NCBI RefSeq assembly: GCF_020400655.1 | Contig: NZ_JAINRC010000003.1 | Coordinates: 372,001 to 436,000, forward strand | Direction of reading: 5' to 3' | DNA from: Streptomyces spinosus | GTDB lineage: Bacteria; Actinomycetota; Actinomycetes; Streptomycetales; Streptomycetaceae | Length of the DNA: 64,000 nucleotides | In this document: one piece after another, positions 53,508-62,311 of the stretch | Layout: each line of letters begins with the position of its first letter | Position numbering within the stretch: position 1 is the stretch's first letter | Translations under genes and position numbers: made by a program | Notes under the pieces: model-generated | What the model was told of the DNA's origin: nothing | Databases searched by the model: none | The model's input: the letters and a program-made list of their open reading frames with translations, nothing else

Positions 53508-54084
53508 CGAGGATCCCCCACGTCGGTAAGCGGCTCAAGCGGTGATCACAACTTACGAGTGGAGGCCTGGGGAACGCCAGTCAATTAGCGGTTCACGTCA
53601 ATCGGGCCACGACCGGGCAGAGCCGGGTACGACGCCGCCCGTCCCGCCCGCTCGCAACGGCTCGGGGCCGGATACTTCCGCCCCAGGAAGGCGCAGAGGA
53701 TCCACGACCCGGCCGTGGGACCGCTGGCCCCGCACCACGACCGGGCGCAGCGCCGGATCGGCGACCGCCGCCCTGTGGCGCCGTCACAGGGTGCGCAGCT
53801 GCCGGATCCGCTCGGCGGCCTTCCGCTGGACCCCCGGTCGCCGCATCCGCCCGCAAAGGAACGCACGGTCACGTCGTGTACTCCTCTTCCCGAGCCCTCA
53901 ACCTCCCGGCGTCGAAGAGACACACGGATGTCGCGGATCGTTGCACGGGAAGCGACCTGGACTCGGCGGGCCGTTCACCGACGCGGGGCCCGTGGCCGGC
54001 CGGCCGCCGCGCTACGACGAGGCCGACGGATCGGGGCCCCCGTGCCCGACGCGGCCCCCACCCCCCTTAGGTAGGCTCAAGGCC
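53508..54084. other. 577-bp intergenic region between the MFS gene and gpmA
   Basis: No gene is supported. A short minus-strand reading ([13 protein letters not shown] then stop, near 53791-53850) looks like the end of a helical protein but has no body. The gpmA -10 TAGGCT is at the right edge. This is also where the S. coelicolor order, as I recall it, has extra genes. Confidence 0.4.
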
Positions 54085-54846
54085 ATGGCCGACGCACCGT
54101 ACAAGCTGATCCTCCTCCGCCACGGCGAGAGCGAGTGGAACGCGAAGAACCTGTTCACCGGCTGGGTGGACGTGAACCTGAACGAGAAAGGCGAGAAGGA
54201 GGCGGTCCGCGGTGGCGAGCTCCTGAAGGACGCCGATCTCCTGCCCGACGTGGTCCACACGTCCCTCCAGAAGCGCGCGATCCGCACGGCCCAGCTGGCG
54301 CTGGAGGCCGCGGACCGCCACTGGATCCCGGTCCACCGCTCCTGGCGCCTGAACGAGCGCCACTACGGCGCCCTCCAGGGCAAGGACAAGGCGGCGACGC
54401 TGGCCGAGTTCGGCGAGGAGCAGTTCATGCTCTGGCGCCGCTCGTACGACACCCCGCCCCCGCCGCTGTCGGACGACTCGGAGTTCTCCCAGGCCCACGA
54501 CGCGCGCTACGCGACGATCCCGCCGGAGCTGCGCCCGCGCACGGAGTGCCTGAAGGACGTCGTCTTCCGGATGCTCCCGTACTGGTACGACGCGATCGTC
54601 CCCGACCTGCTGACCGGCCGCACGGTCCTGGTCGCCGCCCACGGCAACAGCCTGCGCGCCCTGGTCAAGCACCTGGACGGCATCTCGGACGCGGACATCG
54701 CGGGCCTGAACATCCCGACGGGCATCCCCCTCTACTACGAGCTGGACGCCGACTTCAAGCCGGTCACCCCCGGCGGCAAGTACCTGGACCCGGAGGCGGC
54801 GGCGGCCGCGATCGAGGCGGTCAAGAACCAGGGCAAGAAGAAGTAA
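54085..54846 (+). CDS. gpmA: 2,3-bisphosphoglycerate-dependent phosphoglycerate mutase
   Basis: The glycolytic enzyme interconverts 3- and 2-phosphoglycerate. The 253-residue protein has the phospho-His motif [20 protein letters not shown] (about residues 6-25), [16 protein letters not shown], the acid Glu in [16 protein letters not shown] and the second His in [19 protein letters not shown] 54085 follows TAGGCT by 7 nt with no Shine-Dalgarno (leaderless type). It is monocistronic with a T-tailed terminator. Confidence 0.97.
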   Translation: MADAPYKLILLRHGESEWNAKNLFTGWVDVNLNEKGEKEAVRGGELLKDADLLPDVVHTSLQKRAIRTAQLALEAADRHWIPVHRSWRLNERHYGALQGKDKAATLAEFGEEQFMLWRRSYDTPPPPLSDDSEFSQAHDARYATIPPELRPRTECLKDVVFRMLPYWYDAIVPDLLTGRTVLVAAHGNSLRALVKHLDGISDADIAGLNIPTGIPLYYELDADFKPVTPGGKYLDPEAAAAAIEAVKNQGKKK

Positions 54847-54860
54847 TCGTCCACGAAGAG

Positions 54861-54899
54861 GCCCCCTGCCTGCGGGTTTCCCGCCAGTAGGGGGCTTTT
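54861..54899 (+). terminator. intrinsic terminator of gpmA with T-tract
   Basis: GCCCCCT (54861-54867) pairs with AGGGGGC (54889-54895) around an inner stem GCGGG-TTT-CCCGC (54872-54884), followed by TTTT. It is one of few terminators here with a T-run. Confidence 0.8.
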
Positions 54900-55076
54900 C
54901 GCCGCGCACGTCCCGAAGCTGGACGGGCCGGGCTCGAGGATCGCGCGGGCTGCGCCGACGCGCGGCCGCATGTGGGGATCGACCGGCACCGGGATGGAGG
55001 GGCACCGTCGCTGAACGCGGGCGCGTAGTGGCGTGCGGAGGGGAGCTGGGCTGAGGAAGTGGTTCCGCTTTCCCGG

Positions 55077-55190
55077 TCATTGTCTCCGTCGGTAGGCCAG
55101 GATGATCCCGACTCCAGCCAGGACCGCAACCATGATGACGAACCACGTGGGCATCAACTCAAGCCCCTTGTACGCAATAGGGACGGTCAC
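55077..55190 (-). CDS. 37-residue single-span membrane protein
   Basis: The reading frame begins GTG at 55190 with a perfect AAGGAGG (55207-55201) 10 nt upstream, one of the best ribosome-binding sites in the window. The product is TVPIAYKGLELMPTWF followed by the hydrophobic VIMVAVLAGVGIILAY and a basic end RRRQ, that is one helix with a cytoplasmic Arg anchor. No family is recognised. It lies at the start of the lower-GC accessory stretch after gpmA. Confidence 0.6.
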   Translation of the reverse strand: MTVPIAYKGLELMPTWFVIMVAVLAGVGIILAYRRRQ

Positions 55191-55331
55191 AGGCTTTGAA
55201 CCTCCTTGAGTGAGAGCAATCTTCGAATGCCCACCCTCAAGATCGAAATGTGCGTTGTGAGCGCATCGCTGCGAAGCGGCATGAAGCTGCGGTACAGCAG
55301 CGGAGTAGCCAGCAGACCATCCCGCCAAGGC

Positions 55332-55346
55332 GTGCCCGCATCTTCT
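55332..55346. repeat. 15-bp direct repeat, left copy
   Basis: GTGCCCGCATCTTCT here recurs exactly at 55990-56004. The two copies flank the hypothetical gene at 55441-55878 in a lower-GC stretch. They could be remnants of an insertion or simply chance. Confidence 0.4.
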
Positions 55347-55440
55347 AACCGCCTGGTCTCGCGGCTTAGCTCGGCGCAGTCGCAAGCGGCCGACCGGTGA
55401 ACGGAGCGCCGGCCGCACGCTGCAGTGGTCGGGCGGTAGT

Positions 55441-55878
55441 TCAGCGCCCGTAGATGTGACCTCGTACCAACGGGTCGTTCTCCAAAATGAAGTCCGAGAC
55501 CTGCCAGAACTCCGGCAAGCGCGGATGCTGCAAGGCGGCTTCACGGTCGAGCTTGCGGCCGAAGAGAGGCCCGTCTGGGTGCGCGAGACCTGCTGTGACC
55601 AGGGTGGATGCGGGCTCACGCTGGCCGACGACGGGGCCCACTCGGCAGGCGAACGAGATGTGGTCGTCCCACTGGTCGGGCCCGACGCCCCACGTCCCGA
55701 AGATCACGTCTATCCACGCATCGTGATCCCGGTCTCGGTGGTGGTAGCAGTTCGCGAAGTACACCGCGTGGGGAGCGCCGTCCGCGTGAACGAAGTTCCA
55801 GGCACGCTCGATAGGGGCGTTGCAGCAGTCGCATAGAAACTCGCGGGTCTGCCGGTCAGGGCCAAAGGTCAGGGACAT
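55441..55878 (-). CDS. conserved hypothetical protein with CxCC motif
   Basis: I do not recognise the family. The 145-residue protein has FLCDCCNAPIERAWNFVHAD near residues 14-33, ANCYHHRDRDHDAWIDVIFG and TWGVGPDQWDDHISFACRVG, rich in Cys, His and Trp, and a C-terminal region ending ENDPLVRGHIYGR. The Cys/His set may bind zinc. ATG 55878 and ATG 55887 are both possible and neither has a clear ribosome-binding site. It stands alone in the accessory stretch. Confidence 0.68.
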   Translation of the reverse strand: MSLTFGPDRQTREFLCDCCNAPIERAWNFVHADGAPHAVYFANCYHHRDRDHDAWIDVIFGTWGVGPDQWDDHISFACRVGPVVGQREPASTLVTAGLAHPDGPLFGRKLDREAALQHPRLPEFWQVSDFILENDPLVRGHIYGR

Positions 55879-55887
55879 GACGCACAT

Positions 55888-56630
55888 GATGCGGCACGGC
55901 CCGGCCTCGGACGCCCCTGGGGCGGTGCCGCGACCGTCAGCGGTTGGTCACGGTGGCGACGCCGGCCGAACGGCAGGCGCCGCAGGGCGGTGCCCGCATC
56001 TTCTGAGCACTTGATCGACGACCGCGAGGCGGAAACCAGCCAAGACCCGCGTGCCAGGTGCGTGCCAGATCGTGCGGGGAACCACGGGGAATGGCCGCGG
56101 CCAGGCCGTCGGTCAGACAGGCCCCTTTCGCCACTTGACCGCAGGTCAATTCAGCAACCACCGCCAAGAAACCCGAGCTTCCCAAGCTGAGGGCTCGGCC
56201 GGCCGCCGTCGTGAGGCGCTGGCCGTCCGAGGTCGCTCGACAGCAACCAAGGACGACCAACGACGACCACCAAGCGCACGAGCCCACCGCTCCTGAGCAG
56301 CGAAAACCCAGGTCGCTAAGACCCTGACAAGACCCAGCGCAAGAAGAAGTGTCCCTGTCGTTAGGCCGGCCCCGGGCCGCTCGGCGGATCCGCTGGACGC
56401 GACCGGCGCCGGACCACCGCGGTTACCGCCCCGCGACGATCCCCCGGGCGTCGCCCGCTCAGCGTTTCCGCAGGTCAGCCCGGCAAGTCACCCGGCACGT
56501 CACCACCCCCTCGGGCAGGCTGCTCTCGTCGCCTCGTCACCCGAATGGCCCACCATGACATGCCACCCACTCGGGTGAAGATCAAGCTGAGTAGTGCCCC
56601 AATCCAGGCAATCCGCGAAAGGGGAACCAC
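55888..56630. other. 743-bp gene-free accessory stretch
   Basis: I see no coding region with normal codon use. It contains the right copy of the 15-bp repeat (55990-56004), a short CGTGCCAGGTGCGTGCCAG duplication near 56050 and AT-richer segments than the core DNA around it. It may be what remains of a mobile element, but there is no integrase. Confidence 0.4.
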
Positions 56631-56840
56631 ATGCGCGTTCGACGCATCCTCACCGCCTGTATCGCCACGGCGGCCCTCACCGGACTCGGCTTCACAGGCG
56701 CTGCCACCGCCATCGCCGCCACCACCCCGGGTGCCCACTCGTACGTCACCCCTTCCGAGTGCAAGCAGGGCGGCGGGATGGCGGATCTGACGGACAACGT
56801 CTGCAAGGGCGGGAAGCACGACGGCGAGAAGGTCGACTAA
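56631..56840 (+). CDS. small secreted protein with one Cys pair
   Basis: The 69-residue precursor has a clear signal peptide (RVRRILTACIATAALTGLGF then AATAIAA, cleavage likely about residue 30). The mature part of about 40 residues has two Cys (SECKQGGGMADL and NVCKGGKHDGEKVD), which could form one disulfide. AAGGGG lies 8 nt before the ATG. No family is recognised. A second small secreted Cys-containing protein is encoded 0.8 kb away. Confidence 0.75.
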   Translation: MRVRRILTACIATAALTGLGFTGAATAIAATTPGAHSYVTPSECKQGGGMADLTDNVCKGGKHDGEKVD

Positions 56841-57001
56841 CCCCCTCCCGCACCGGGGCGCCCCGCGGCCACGTGCCGCGGGGCGCTCCCGCGCGAGCGC
56901 GGCGAGCCGCCACGGTCTGCGCCCGTCAGCACGTGAGCCGACGCCATGGGCCGAGGGGTCTGTGACAGGCGCCATCGCCCGCCCCGCCCCTCGGCCGGCC
57001 T

Positions 57002-57526
57002 TCATGCCTCCGCCTCCACGGCCCGCGTCACCGCTTCCCTCATCCCGCGCCATCCCCGGGGCCGCTGCGGCGCCAACCGTGCGACCACGCGGCCCAGCCA
57101 GTCGGGGTCACCCAGGAGCTGTGCCTGTCCCGCGTCGATGACTCGCGTCGTCAGGAGCTGGAGGAAGACGAGGTGGGCGCCGGGGTAAGAGCGGGGGTGC
57201 CGGTCGAAGCGCGCGATCCAGTTCTCGTAGGGGTGGCGCAGGGTCATGTGCAGGTAACCGCTGCCGCGCCCCCGCCAGGGGCCGGGCAGGCCGCCCAAGA
57301 GCCCCCCGAAGCCGTTCGATCCCCTCGCCGGGTACTTGCTGCCCATGGTGAGGTTCATGCCCAGCATGATCCGGGACCACGGGACCAGGTGTCCTGACGA
57401 GTCGGGCTCGTGCTGGTACAGCCCGTCCCTCCGGAATTCCACCCAGTGGCCCTTGCCGGTGTCCCCCACCACCCACCGGCCGTGGAACAGTTCCAGCGGT
57501 CCCAGAGTTGCGCTCGCGTCCGTCAT
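57002..57526 (-). CDS. conserved hypothetical protein
   Basis: The 174-residue protein has no signal or membrane helix. LELFHGRWVVGDTGKGHWVE near the start, WSRIMLGMNLTMGSKYPARG and YLHMTLRHPYENWIARFDRH in the middle look like a beta-rich, PH- or lipocalin-like domain, and the C-terminus is helical (GMREAVTRAVEAEA). I do not recognise a named family and assign no function. The start ATG at 57526 lies near the 3' side of the small secreted gene on the same strand. Confidence 0.68.
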   Translation of the reverse strand: MTDASATLGPLELFHGRWVVGDTGKGHWVEFRRDGLYQHEPDSSGHLVPWSRIMLGMNLTMGSKYPARGSNGFGGLLGGLPGPWRGRGSGYLHMTLRHPYENWIARFDRHPRSYPGAHLVFLQLLTTRVIDAGQAQLLGDPDWLGRVVARLAPQRPRGWRGMREAVTRAVEAEA

Positions 57527-57654
57527 CCGTTCATTGGATCAGACGTTCCCACCAGCAGTGCGGCCGTGCTCACGACAGGCCACGACAGCGGACGCGCCCG
57601 GCGCGGTTCCCCGGCGCCGGGTGCGTGTGCGGCCTGTCTTCGCCTCGTTCCAGG

Positions 57655-58026
57655 TCACTTCAGTTGCGGTACGCAGCCGAACCAGTTCACCGCGTGCTCG
57701 TCCTTCGTGTAGCCCATGCACCTCATTGTCTTGTCGTGCAGAGTGCTGGTCCCGGCGATGTCCTCGTCCAGGTAGTCCGTCTTGTGGCGGGGCTGGACGA
57801 GGGTGTCGACGTCGATGACGTACCAGCGGTGTCTCTGCTCCGGGATGTCGCAGCCGTGGGCTGTGACGTTGCGGCTGGGCCCTTCGCTCCATATCGGGCG
57901 TTCGGCGCGCTCGCAGTACGCCTTCCCGGATGCGGCGGCGGTGCCGGCGCCGGTGCCGAGCAGCGCCACGGTGCCCATGGCCACCGCCGCGGCGGTGCCC
58001 AGCAGACGGTGCGGGGTGCGGTTCAT
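57655..58026 (-). CDS. small secreted protein with four Cys
   Basis: The 123-residue precursor has a signal peptide (NRTPHRLLGTAAAVAMGTVA then ending AGTAAAS, about residue 33). The mature region of about 90 residues has four Cys (KAYCERAERP, AHGCDIPEQRHRWYVI, MRCMGYTKDE, WFGCVPQLK), likely two disulfides. GGGAG lies 10 nt before ATG 58026; a TTG just upstream is less likely. No family is recognised. It may be an extracellular interaction or stress protein, without evidence. Confidence 0.75.
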   Translation of the reverse strand: MNRTPHRLLGTAAAVAMGTVALLGTGAGTAAASGKAYCERAERPIWSEGPSRNVTAHGCDIPEQRHRWYVIDVDTLVQPRHKTDYLDEDIAGTSTLHDKTMRCMGYTKDEHAVNWFGCVPQLK

Positions 58027-58198
58027 CAAGTGGTCTCCCTGGCAGTCACCATGAGGGATGGTGGACGACCCGCCATCTCCCTGTGATCGTCACACCGGTT
58101 CCGGCGCCCGTCCTGGCGGGGAGCGCGCCCGTCCCACGTCCCGGTGACGGGCGTGGTGCCAATGCAGCAGGGGGAGTGACGCAGGTCACGCGCGGCCA

Positions 58199-58225
58199 CG
58201 TCACATGCGCGGTTTTCCCTCCGTC
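58199..58225 (+). promoter_or_regulatory. ECF41-like promoter CGTCACA-N16-CGTC
   Basis: CGTCACA (58199-58205), 16 nt, then CGTC (58222-58225) matches the layout upstream of the ECF41-like sigma gene (TGTCACA-N16-CGTC) in six of seven -35 bases, all -10 bases and the spacer. It lies 40 nt before the AhpD-like gene, a classic ECF41 target type. Confidence 0.7.
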
Positions 58226-58265
58226 AATGAGGTGCAACCAGCCGCCATCCACCGAGGAGCACACC

Positions 58266-58739
58266 ATGGACGCTCGGCTCGACCTCTTCGCCAGTCCCGC
58301 CACCGGCAAGGTGTTCAAGCACTTCGCCGCCGCCGGCAAGGCGATCACGGAGTCCTCGCTGCCCGCCGCCACGCAGGAGCTGGTGAAGATCCGGGCCAGC
58401 CAGATCAACGGGTGCGGGCCCTGCCTCGACATGCACACCAAGGAGGCCCTGGCGGCCGGCGAGACCCCGACCCGGCTGCACCTGGTCGCTGCCTGGCGCG
58501 AGGCCACCGTCTTCAGCGACGCCGAGCGGGCCGCGCTGGAGCTGGTGGAGCAGGGCACCCGGATCGCCGACGCGGCCGGCGGGGTGCCGGACGAGGTCTG
58601 GGCGAACGCGGCCGAGCACTACGACGAGGAGCAGCTCGCCGCCCTGGTCGTCCTCATCGCCGTGATCAACGCCTACAACCGCCTCAACGTCGTCGTCCGG
58701 CAGCCCGCCGGCGACTACGTTCCCGGCATGTTCGCCTGA
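58266..58739 (+). CDS. AhpD-like alkylhydroperoxidase/carboxymuconolactone decarboxylase family protein
   Basis: The 157-residue helical protein has the redox motif SQINGCGPCLDMHTKEALAA (CxxC plus His, about residues 46-65) of AhpD-type peroxidases, which reduce hydroperoxides with a thiol partner. TRLHLVAAWREATVFSDAER and AALVVLIAVINAYNRLNVVV complete the domain. GAGGAG lies 6 nt before ATG 58266. Its upstream ECF41-like promoter ties it to the sigma factor at 24031-24870. Confidence 0.92.
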   Translation: MDARLDLFASPATGKVFKHFAAAGKAITESSLPAATQELVKIRASQINGCGPCLDMHTKEALAAGETPTRLHLVAAWREATVFSDAERAALELVEQGTRIADAAGGVPDEVWANAAEHYDEEQLAALVVLIAVINAYNRLNVVVRQPAGDYVPGMFA

Positions 58740-58756
58740 GAGCGCCGCGGAACGGC

Positions 58757-59182
58757 TCACGGGTGCATGCGTGCGCCCTTCAGGACCTTGTCCACCCCGT
58801 TCTTCGGGCCGTACACCGCCAGGCCCACCAGGTCCAGCTCGGCGGTCGGGACGGCACGGACGGCCGCGCGGTTGTCGCGGTCGTTGCCCGTGGTGAACAG
58901 GTCCGCCGTGAACACCGCGCACGGCAGGGCACGGGTCAGCGCCCTGCCGTGCGCCGCCTTCAGGGTCTCCTTGGTGCCCTCGAAGACCAGCATCGGCTGG
59001 CGGAACATCGGCAGGTACGACACCCCGTCCGCGTCCTCGTACGGGTCGCCGACCACCTCGGGGAGCGTCGGGCCCAGGCCGCTGACCAGGAACGCGGTCA
59101 CGTTCAGGCGCTGCCAGGGTTCCAGGTCCTCGCGCAGCAGCACGGCGATCTTCGTGTCGAAACGGATGGGTTCAGTGTTCAT
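58757..59182 (-). CDS. DUF2000 family protein
   Basis: The 141-residue protein has the DUF2000 pattern: KIAVLLREDLEPWQRLNVTA near the start, GDPYEDADGVSYLPMFRQPM (about residues 45-64) and LVGLAVYGPKNGVDKVLKGA at the end. Structures in this family resemble peptidyl-tRNA hydrolase II, but no activity is known. It is divergent from an AraC-type regulator with only 49 bp between starts, a pairing that suggests control by it. It converges on the AhpD-like gene with 17 bp between. Confidence 0.85.
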   Translation of the reverse strand: MNTEPIRFDTKIAVLLREDLEPWQRLNVTAFLVSGLGPTLPEVVGDPYEDADGVSYLPMFRQPMLVFEGTKETLKAAHGRALTRALPCAVFTADLFTTGNDRDNRAAVRAVPTAELDLVGLAVYGPKNGVDKVLKGARMHP

Positions 59183-59231
59183 GGACTGAGACTCGCGGCC
59201 GGGTCCCGGTCACGTCTTGTACGTTTTTTGC

Positions 59232-60029
59232 ATGGCCGCCGGGCAGGAACTCGTCAGCGCGTGGCGTCCCCGGGTGCCGGGCGTCACCGAGGTCTTCCAC
59301 GCCCGCTTCACCGAGTACGCCTACCCGATGCACGTCCACGACGCCTGGACGCTGCTCATCGTCGACGACGGCGCCGTACGGTACGACCTCGACCGGCATG
59401 AGCACGGCACCCCGCTCGACACCGTTTCGCTGCTGCCGCCGCACGTGCCGCACAACGGCTCGCCGGCCACGCCGGGGGGTTTCCGCAAACGGGTCGTCTA
59501 TCTGGACAGCAGCCGGCTCGGAGAGGAGTTCATCGGGCCTGCCGTGGACTCCCCCGACCTGCGGGACCCCGTGCTGCGACTGCGCGTCGGGCAGTTGCAC
59601 GCCGCCCTCGCACGGCCCGGGGACGAGCTGGAGGCGGAGAGCAGACTGGCCCTCGTCGCCGAGCAGCTGCGGCTCCGGCTGCGGCGGCGCGCGGCCGGGG
59701 AACGGCACCAGAGCCCCGTTCTCGCCCGCCGGCTGCGGGAGTTGCTGGACGCGCGGGTCGTCGAAGGTGTGTCGCTCGAGGAGGCCGGCCGGTTGCTGCA
59801 CGCCCATCCGGCGCACCTCATCCGGGCGTTCAGCGGCGCGTACGGCATCGCCCCGCACCAGTACCTGATGTCGCGGCGGGTCGGGCGGGCCCGGCGGCTG
59901 CTGCTGGACGGGGTGCCGCCGGGCGAGGTGGCCCCGGTCGCCGGGTTCTACGACCAGGCCCATCTCACCCGGCACTTCAAGAAGCTGGTCGGGGTGACGC
60001 CGGGGCGTTACCGGAGCAGGGCGCGCTGA
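59232..60029 (+). CDS. AraC family transcriptional regulator
   Basis: The 265-residue regulator has an N-terminal cupin sensor (YAYPMHVHDAWTLLIVDDGA, about residues 30-49) and a C-terminal double HTH domain (SLEEAGRLLHAHPAHLIRAF and PVAGFYDQAHLTRHFKKLVG) ending GVTPGRYRSRAR. ATG 59232 follows TACGTT by 6 nt. The divergent DUF2000 gene is the likely target. The last 22 bp overlap the convergent beta-helix gene. Confidence 0.9.
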   Translation: MAAGQELVSAWRPRVPGVTEVFHARFTEYAYPMHVHDAWTLLIVDDGAVRYDLDRHEHGTPLDTVSLLPPHVPHNGSPATPGGFRKRVVYLDSSRLGEEFIGPAVDSPDLRDPVLRLRVGQLHAALARPGDELEAESRLALVAEQLRLRLRRRAAGERHQSPVLARRLRELLDARVVEGVSLEEAGRLLHAHPAHLIRAFSGAYGIAPHQYLMSRRVGRARRLLLDGVPPGEVAPVAGFYDQAHLTRHFKKLVGVTPGRYRSRAR

Positions 60030-61657
60030 GCCTCGTACAGGTTGCGCGGGTGCACGGCGTCCGTGGTGCCGTACAGCTCCAGGCGGGAGTGCAGGTCGCC
60101 GGTGAAGTCGGGGACGTCCGTCTGGTCGAACTCGCGGACCTCGTTGATGCCGACGGTCGCCGAGTACGGGGCGAGGCCGTCGATCTTCACGAGGCCGGCG
60201 CGGCCGTTGGTGACCCGGATGTTCCAGTGGGTGAAGCGGGCGCCGAAGAGCGGGCCGGCGCTGGCGTCCCCGCCGTGGCGGCCGTTGTTGTTCACGGTGA
60301 TGTCGGTGCGGACGTCGGCGAAGGGCAGTCCGCGGTGGCTGTCGAAGGTGCCCATCCGCATGTCGCCGCGCGACCAGACGTTGTGGGAGGAGAGTCCTTC
60401 GACGTTGATGCCGTGCAGTTGGGTGTTGGCGGGCGCGGGGACCGTGCGCTCCTCGATGGTGAAGTCCTCGATCAGGTTGTCGTGGGAGCCCTCGCGGCAG
60501 AAGTACGGGTGGTGCGAGCCCCGGCCGGCGACCCGGGTACGGCGCAGGGTGCAGGCGGAGGCGGCGACCAGGCCGAAGCCGTTGTCGACGTGGCGGACCG
60601 TGACGTCGTCCACCCAGCAGTCGTAGGCGCACTGGAGGACGACGCCGTTGTACCCCTTGTCGAGGAGGTGGGGGGACTGCGGGGTCTGGACCGCTTCCAG
60701 GGTGAGGCCCTCGACGCCCGATCCGGTCAGTTCCGGCACGTGCGTGGTCAGGCGCGGGTCCCACTCCGGGCGGATGTCGAGGGGCAGGGGGCGTTCCAGG
60801 GTGACGCGCCGGCCGTGGACGCGGTGGACGCGGACGGGCCATTCGTAGGGGACGTACGAGGTCAGTTTCGTCTTGTCGTCCCAGACGTACGCCGCCGGGC
60901 CGGGGCCGCCGCCCGCCATGTGCTGCAGGAGGGTGTGGGCGGCGTCGTCGGCGAGGCGGAGCAGGACGAGCAGGCCGGGGCGCAGGGCGGAGGGGTCGGC
61001 GACCGTGACCGTCCACGAGCCGCGTTTCGCCGGGGCGACGGTGGTGAGGGTCGTCCACTCGTCCCGTCTGTTGCCGGTCCAGCCCTCGAAGGGCCAGGCC
61101 CGGTCCCTGATGGCGGCGGTCAGGGATTCCCAACGGGCCCTCGGCGCCAGCCAGACGAGGCCGCCCGCCCAGGACCAGGAGGACTTGTCGCCGCCGTAGC
61201 GGGAGCCGTAGACGCCGATCAGTTCGGTGAGGTTCTTCGTCGCGTACAGGGTCGTCCGGCCGCTGCCGGCGCCGCGCAGCACGACGTTGGACTCGCCGAG
61301 GCGGATGACGTCGTCGATGCGGTAGGTGCCGGGCGGGATGGTGACCGTGCCACCGCCGGCCCTTCCGGCGGCGGCGATGGCACGGTTGATCGCGGGGGCG
61401 CAGTCCGTGGTGCCGTCGGGTACGGCGCCGTATGCGGTGACGTCGGCGACGACCCGGTGGCGGGGGAAGCGGCTCGCCCCGGCCCGGCAGCCCGCCCGGC
61501 CGATGTACGGGATCTGCGGGTGGGTGAGCGGGGTGCGGGTGAACTCCCCCCACAGGGACGGAGGTTCGGCGGCCCGCGCGGTGCCGGTCGCGGCGCCCAG
61601 GGCCACCGCGGTGGCGCCGGCGAGCAGGGTCCGTCTGGTGAGGTGCGCGTTGCTCAT
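60008..61657 (-). CDS. Tat-exported right-handed beta-helix protein (pectate-lyase-3-like)
   Basis: The 549-residue protein has a twin-arginine signal (LTRRTLLAGATAVALGAATG, about residues 5-24, ending ARA-AEPP). DVTAYGAVPDGTTDCAPAIN (about 72-91) is the start of a Pectate_lyase_3 domain, and repeated beta-helix turns follow (GVVLQCAYDCWVDDVTVRHV, NLIEDFTIEERTV). It probably acts on an extracellular polysaccharide, as lyase or hydrolase; active-site residues cannot be fixed by eye. AAGGGG lies 12 nt before ATG 61657; GTG 61663 is an alternative. Confidence 0.85.
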   Translation of the reverse strand: MSNAHLTRRTLLAGATAVALGAATGTARAAEPPSLWGEFTRTPLTHPQIPYIGRAGCRAGASRFPRHRVVADVTAYGAVPDGTTDCAPAINRAIAAAGRAGGGTVTIPPGTYRIDDVIRLGESNVVLRGAGSGRTTLYATKNLTELIGVYGSRYGGDKSSWSWAGGLVWLAPRARWESLTAAIRDRAWPFEGWTGNRRDEWTTLTTVAPAKRGSWTVTVADPSALRPGLLVLLRLADDAAHTLLQHMAGGGPGPAAYVWDDKTKLTSYVPYEWPVRVHRVHGRRVTLERPLPLDIRPEWDPRLTTHVPELTGSGVEGLTLEAVQTPQSPHLLDKGYNGVVLQCAYDCWVDDVTVRHVDNGFGLVAASACTLRRTRVAGRGSHHPYFCREGSHDNLIEDFTIEERTVPAPANTQLHGINVEGLSSHNVWSRGDMRMGTFDSHRGLPFADVRTDITVNNNGRHGGDASAGPLFGARFTHWNIRVTNGRAGLVKIDGLAPYSATVGINEVREFDQTDVPDFTGDLHSRLELYGTTDAVHPRNLYEAQRALLR

Positions 61658-61810
61658 GTCCACCCGCCCCTTCGTCCTCCGGCGTGCACGCCGGTTGCCG
61701 ATCCTCGAGGTAATTCACGAATATGAACGACGTTCAGGAATGCGTTGGCGGTGAGCATGCCACTGTGCCCGGCGGGCGGGAAAGGGGTCGTACGGAAGAA
61801 AAGCGGAACG

Positions 61811-62311
61811 TCAGTCCGCCGGGCGCTCGATCAGGTGCATGAACGCCTCCAGGTTGCGCGTGGACTCGCCGCGCGCCACCCGCCAGGCGTACTCCTTGCG
61901 GATCGAGGAGGCGAAGCCCAGCTCCAGCAGCGTGTTGAAGGCGCCGTCGGCCGCTTCCAGGACCTGGCCGAGGAGCCGGTCCACCCCGTCCGGGGTGACG
62001 GCGGCGAGCGGCAGCCGGGCGGTGACGTAGACGTCGCCGAGGTGGTCCACGGCGTAACTCACGCCGTACAGCTTGAGGTTGCGCTCCAGCAGCCAGCGGT
62101 GGACGCCCGCCTCGTTCTCGTCGGGGTGGCGGATGACGAAGGCGTTGAGCGAGAGGGAGTGGCGGCCGGCGAGGAAGGACACCGTGGTGGACAGCTTGCG
62201 GGTGCCGGGGAGCTTGACCACGTAGTTCCCGGGCTCGGGGCTCTCCCACTCCAGTTCCGCGTCCCGGAAGACGCTCTCCAGGACCTCTACGGCCTTCTCG
62301 ACATCACCCAT
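61811..62311 (-). CDS. YbjN domain-containing protein
   Basis: The 166-residue protein has the YbjN/T3SS chaperone-like fold: [60 protein letters not shown] and [20 protein letters not shown]. YbjN proteins are putative regulators or chaperones in enterobacteria. The ATG at 62311 overlaps the 3' end of mshA by 8 bp, so it is translated with mshA, a conserved arrangement in actinobacteria. Confidence 0.9.
   Translation of the reverse strand: MGDVEKAVEVLESVFRDAELEWESPEPGNYVVKLPGTRKLSTTVSFLAGRHSLSLNAFVIRHPDENEAGVHRWLLERNLKLYGVSYAVDHLGDVYVTARLPLAAVTPDGVDRLLGQVLEAADGAFNTLLELGFASSIRKEYAWRVARGESTRNLEAFMHLIERPAD

Noticed and set aside
53585..53923. Minus-strand gene between the MFS gene and gpmA
   Set aside because: The frame is Arg/Ser/Pro-rich without motifs or ribosome-binding site; only a short helical tail in another frame looks protein-like.
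55332..56004. Attachment sites of an integrated element
   Set aside because: The 15-bp direct repeats are short, and no integrase, excisionase or tRNA end is present between or beside them.
55937..56287. 116-codon minus-strand frame in the accessory stretch
   Set aside because: Codon use is not Streptomyces-like and the start has no signal.
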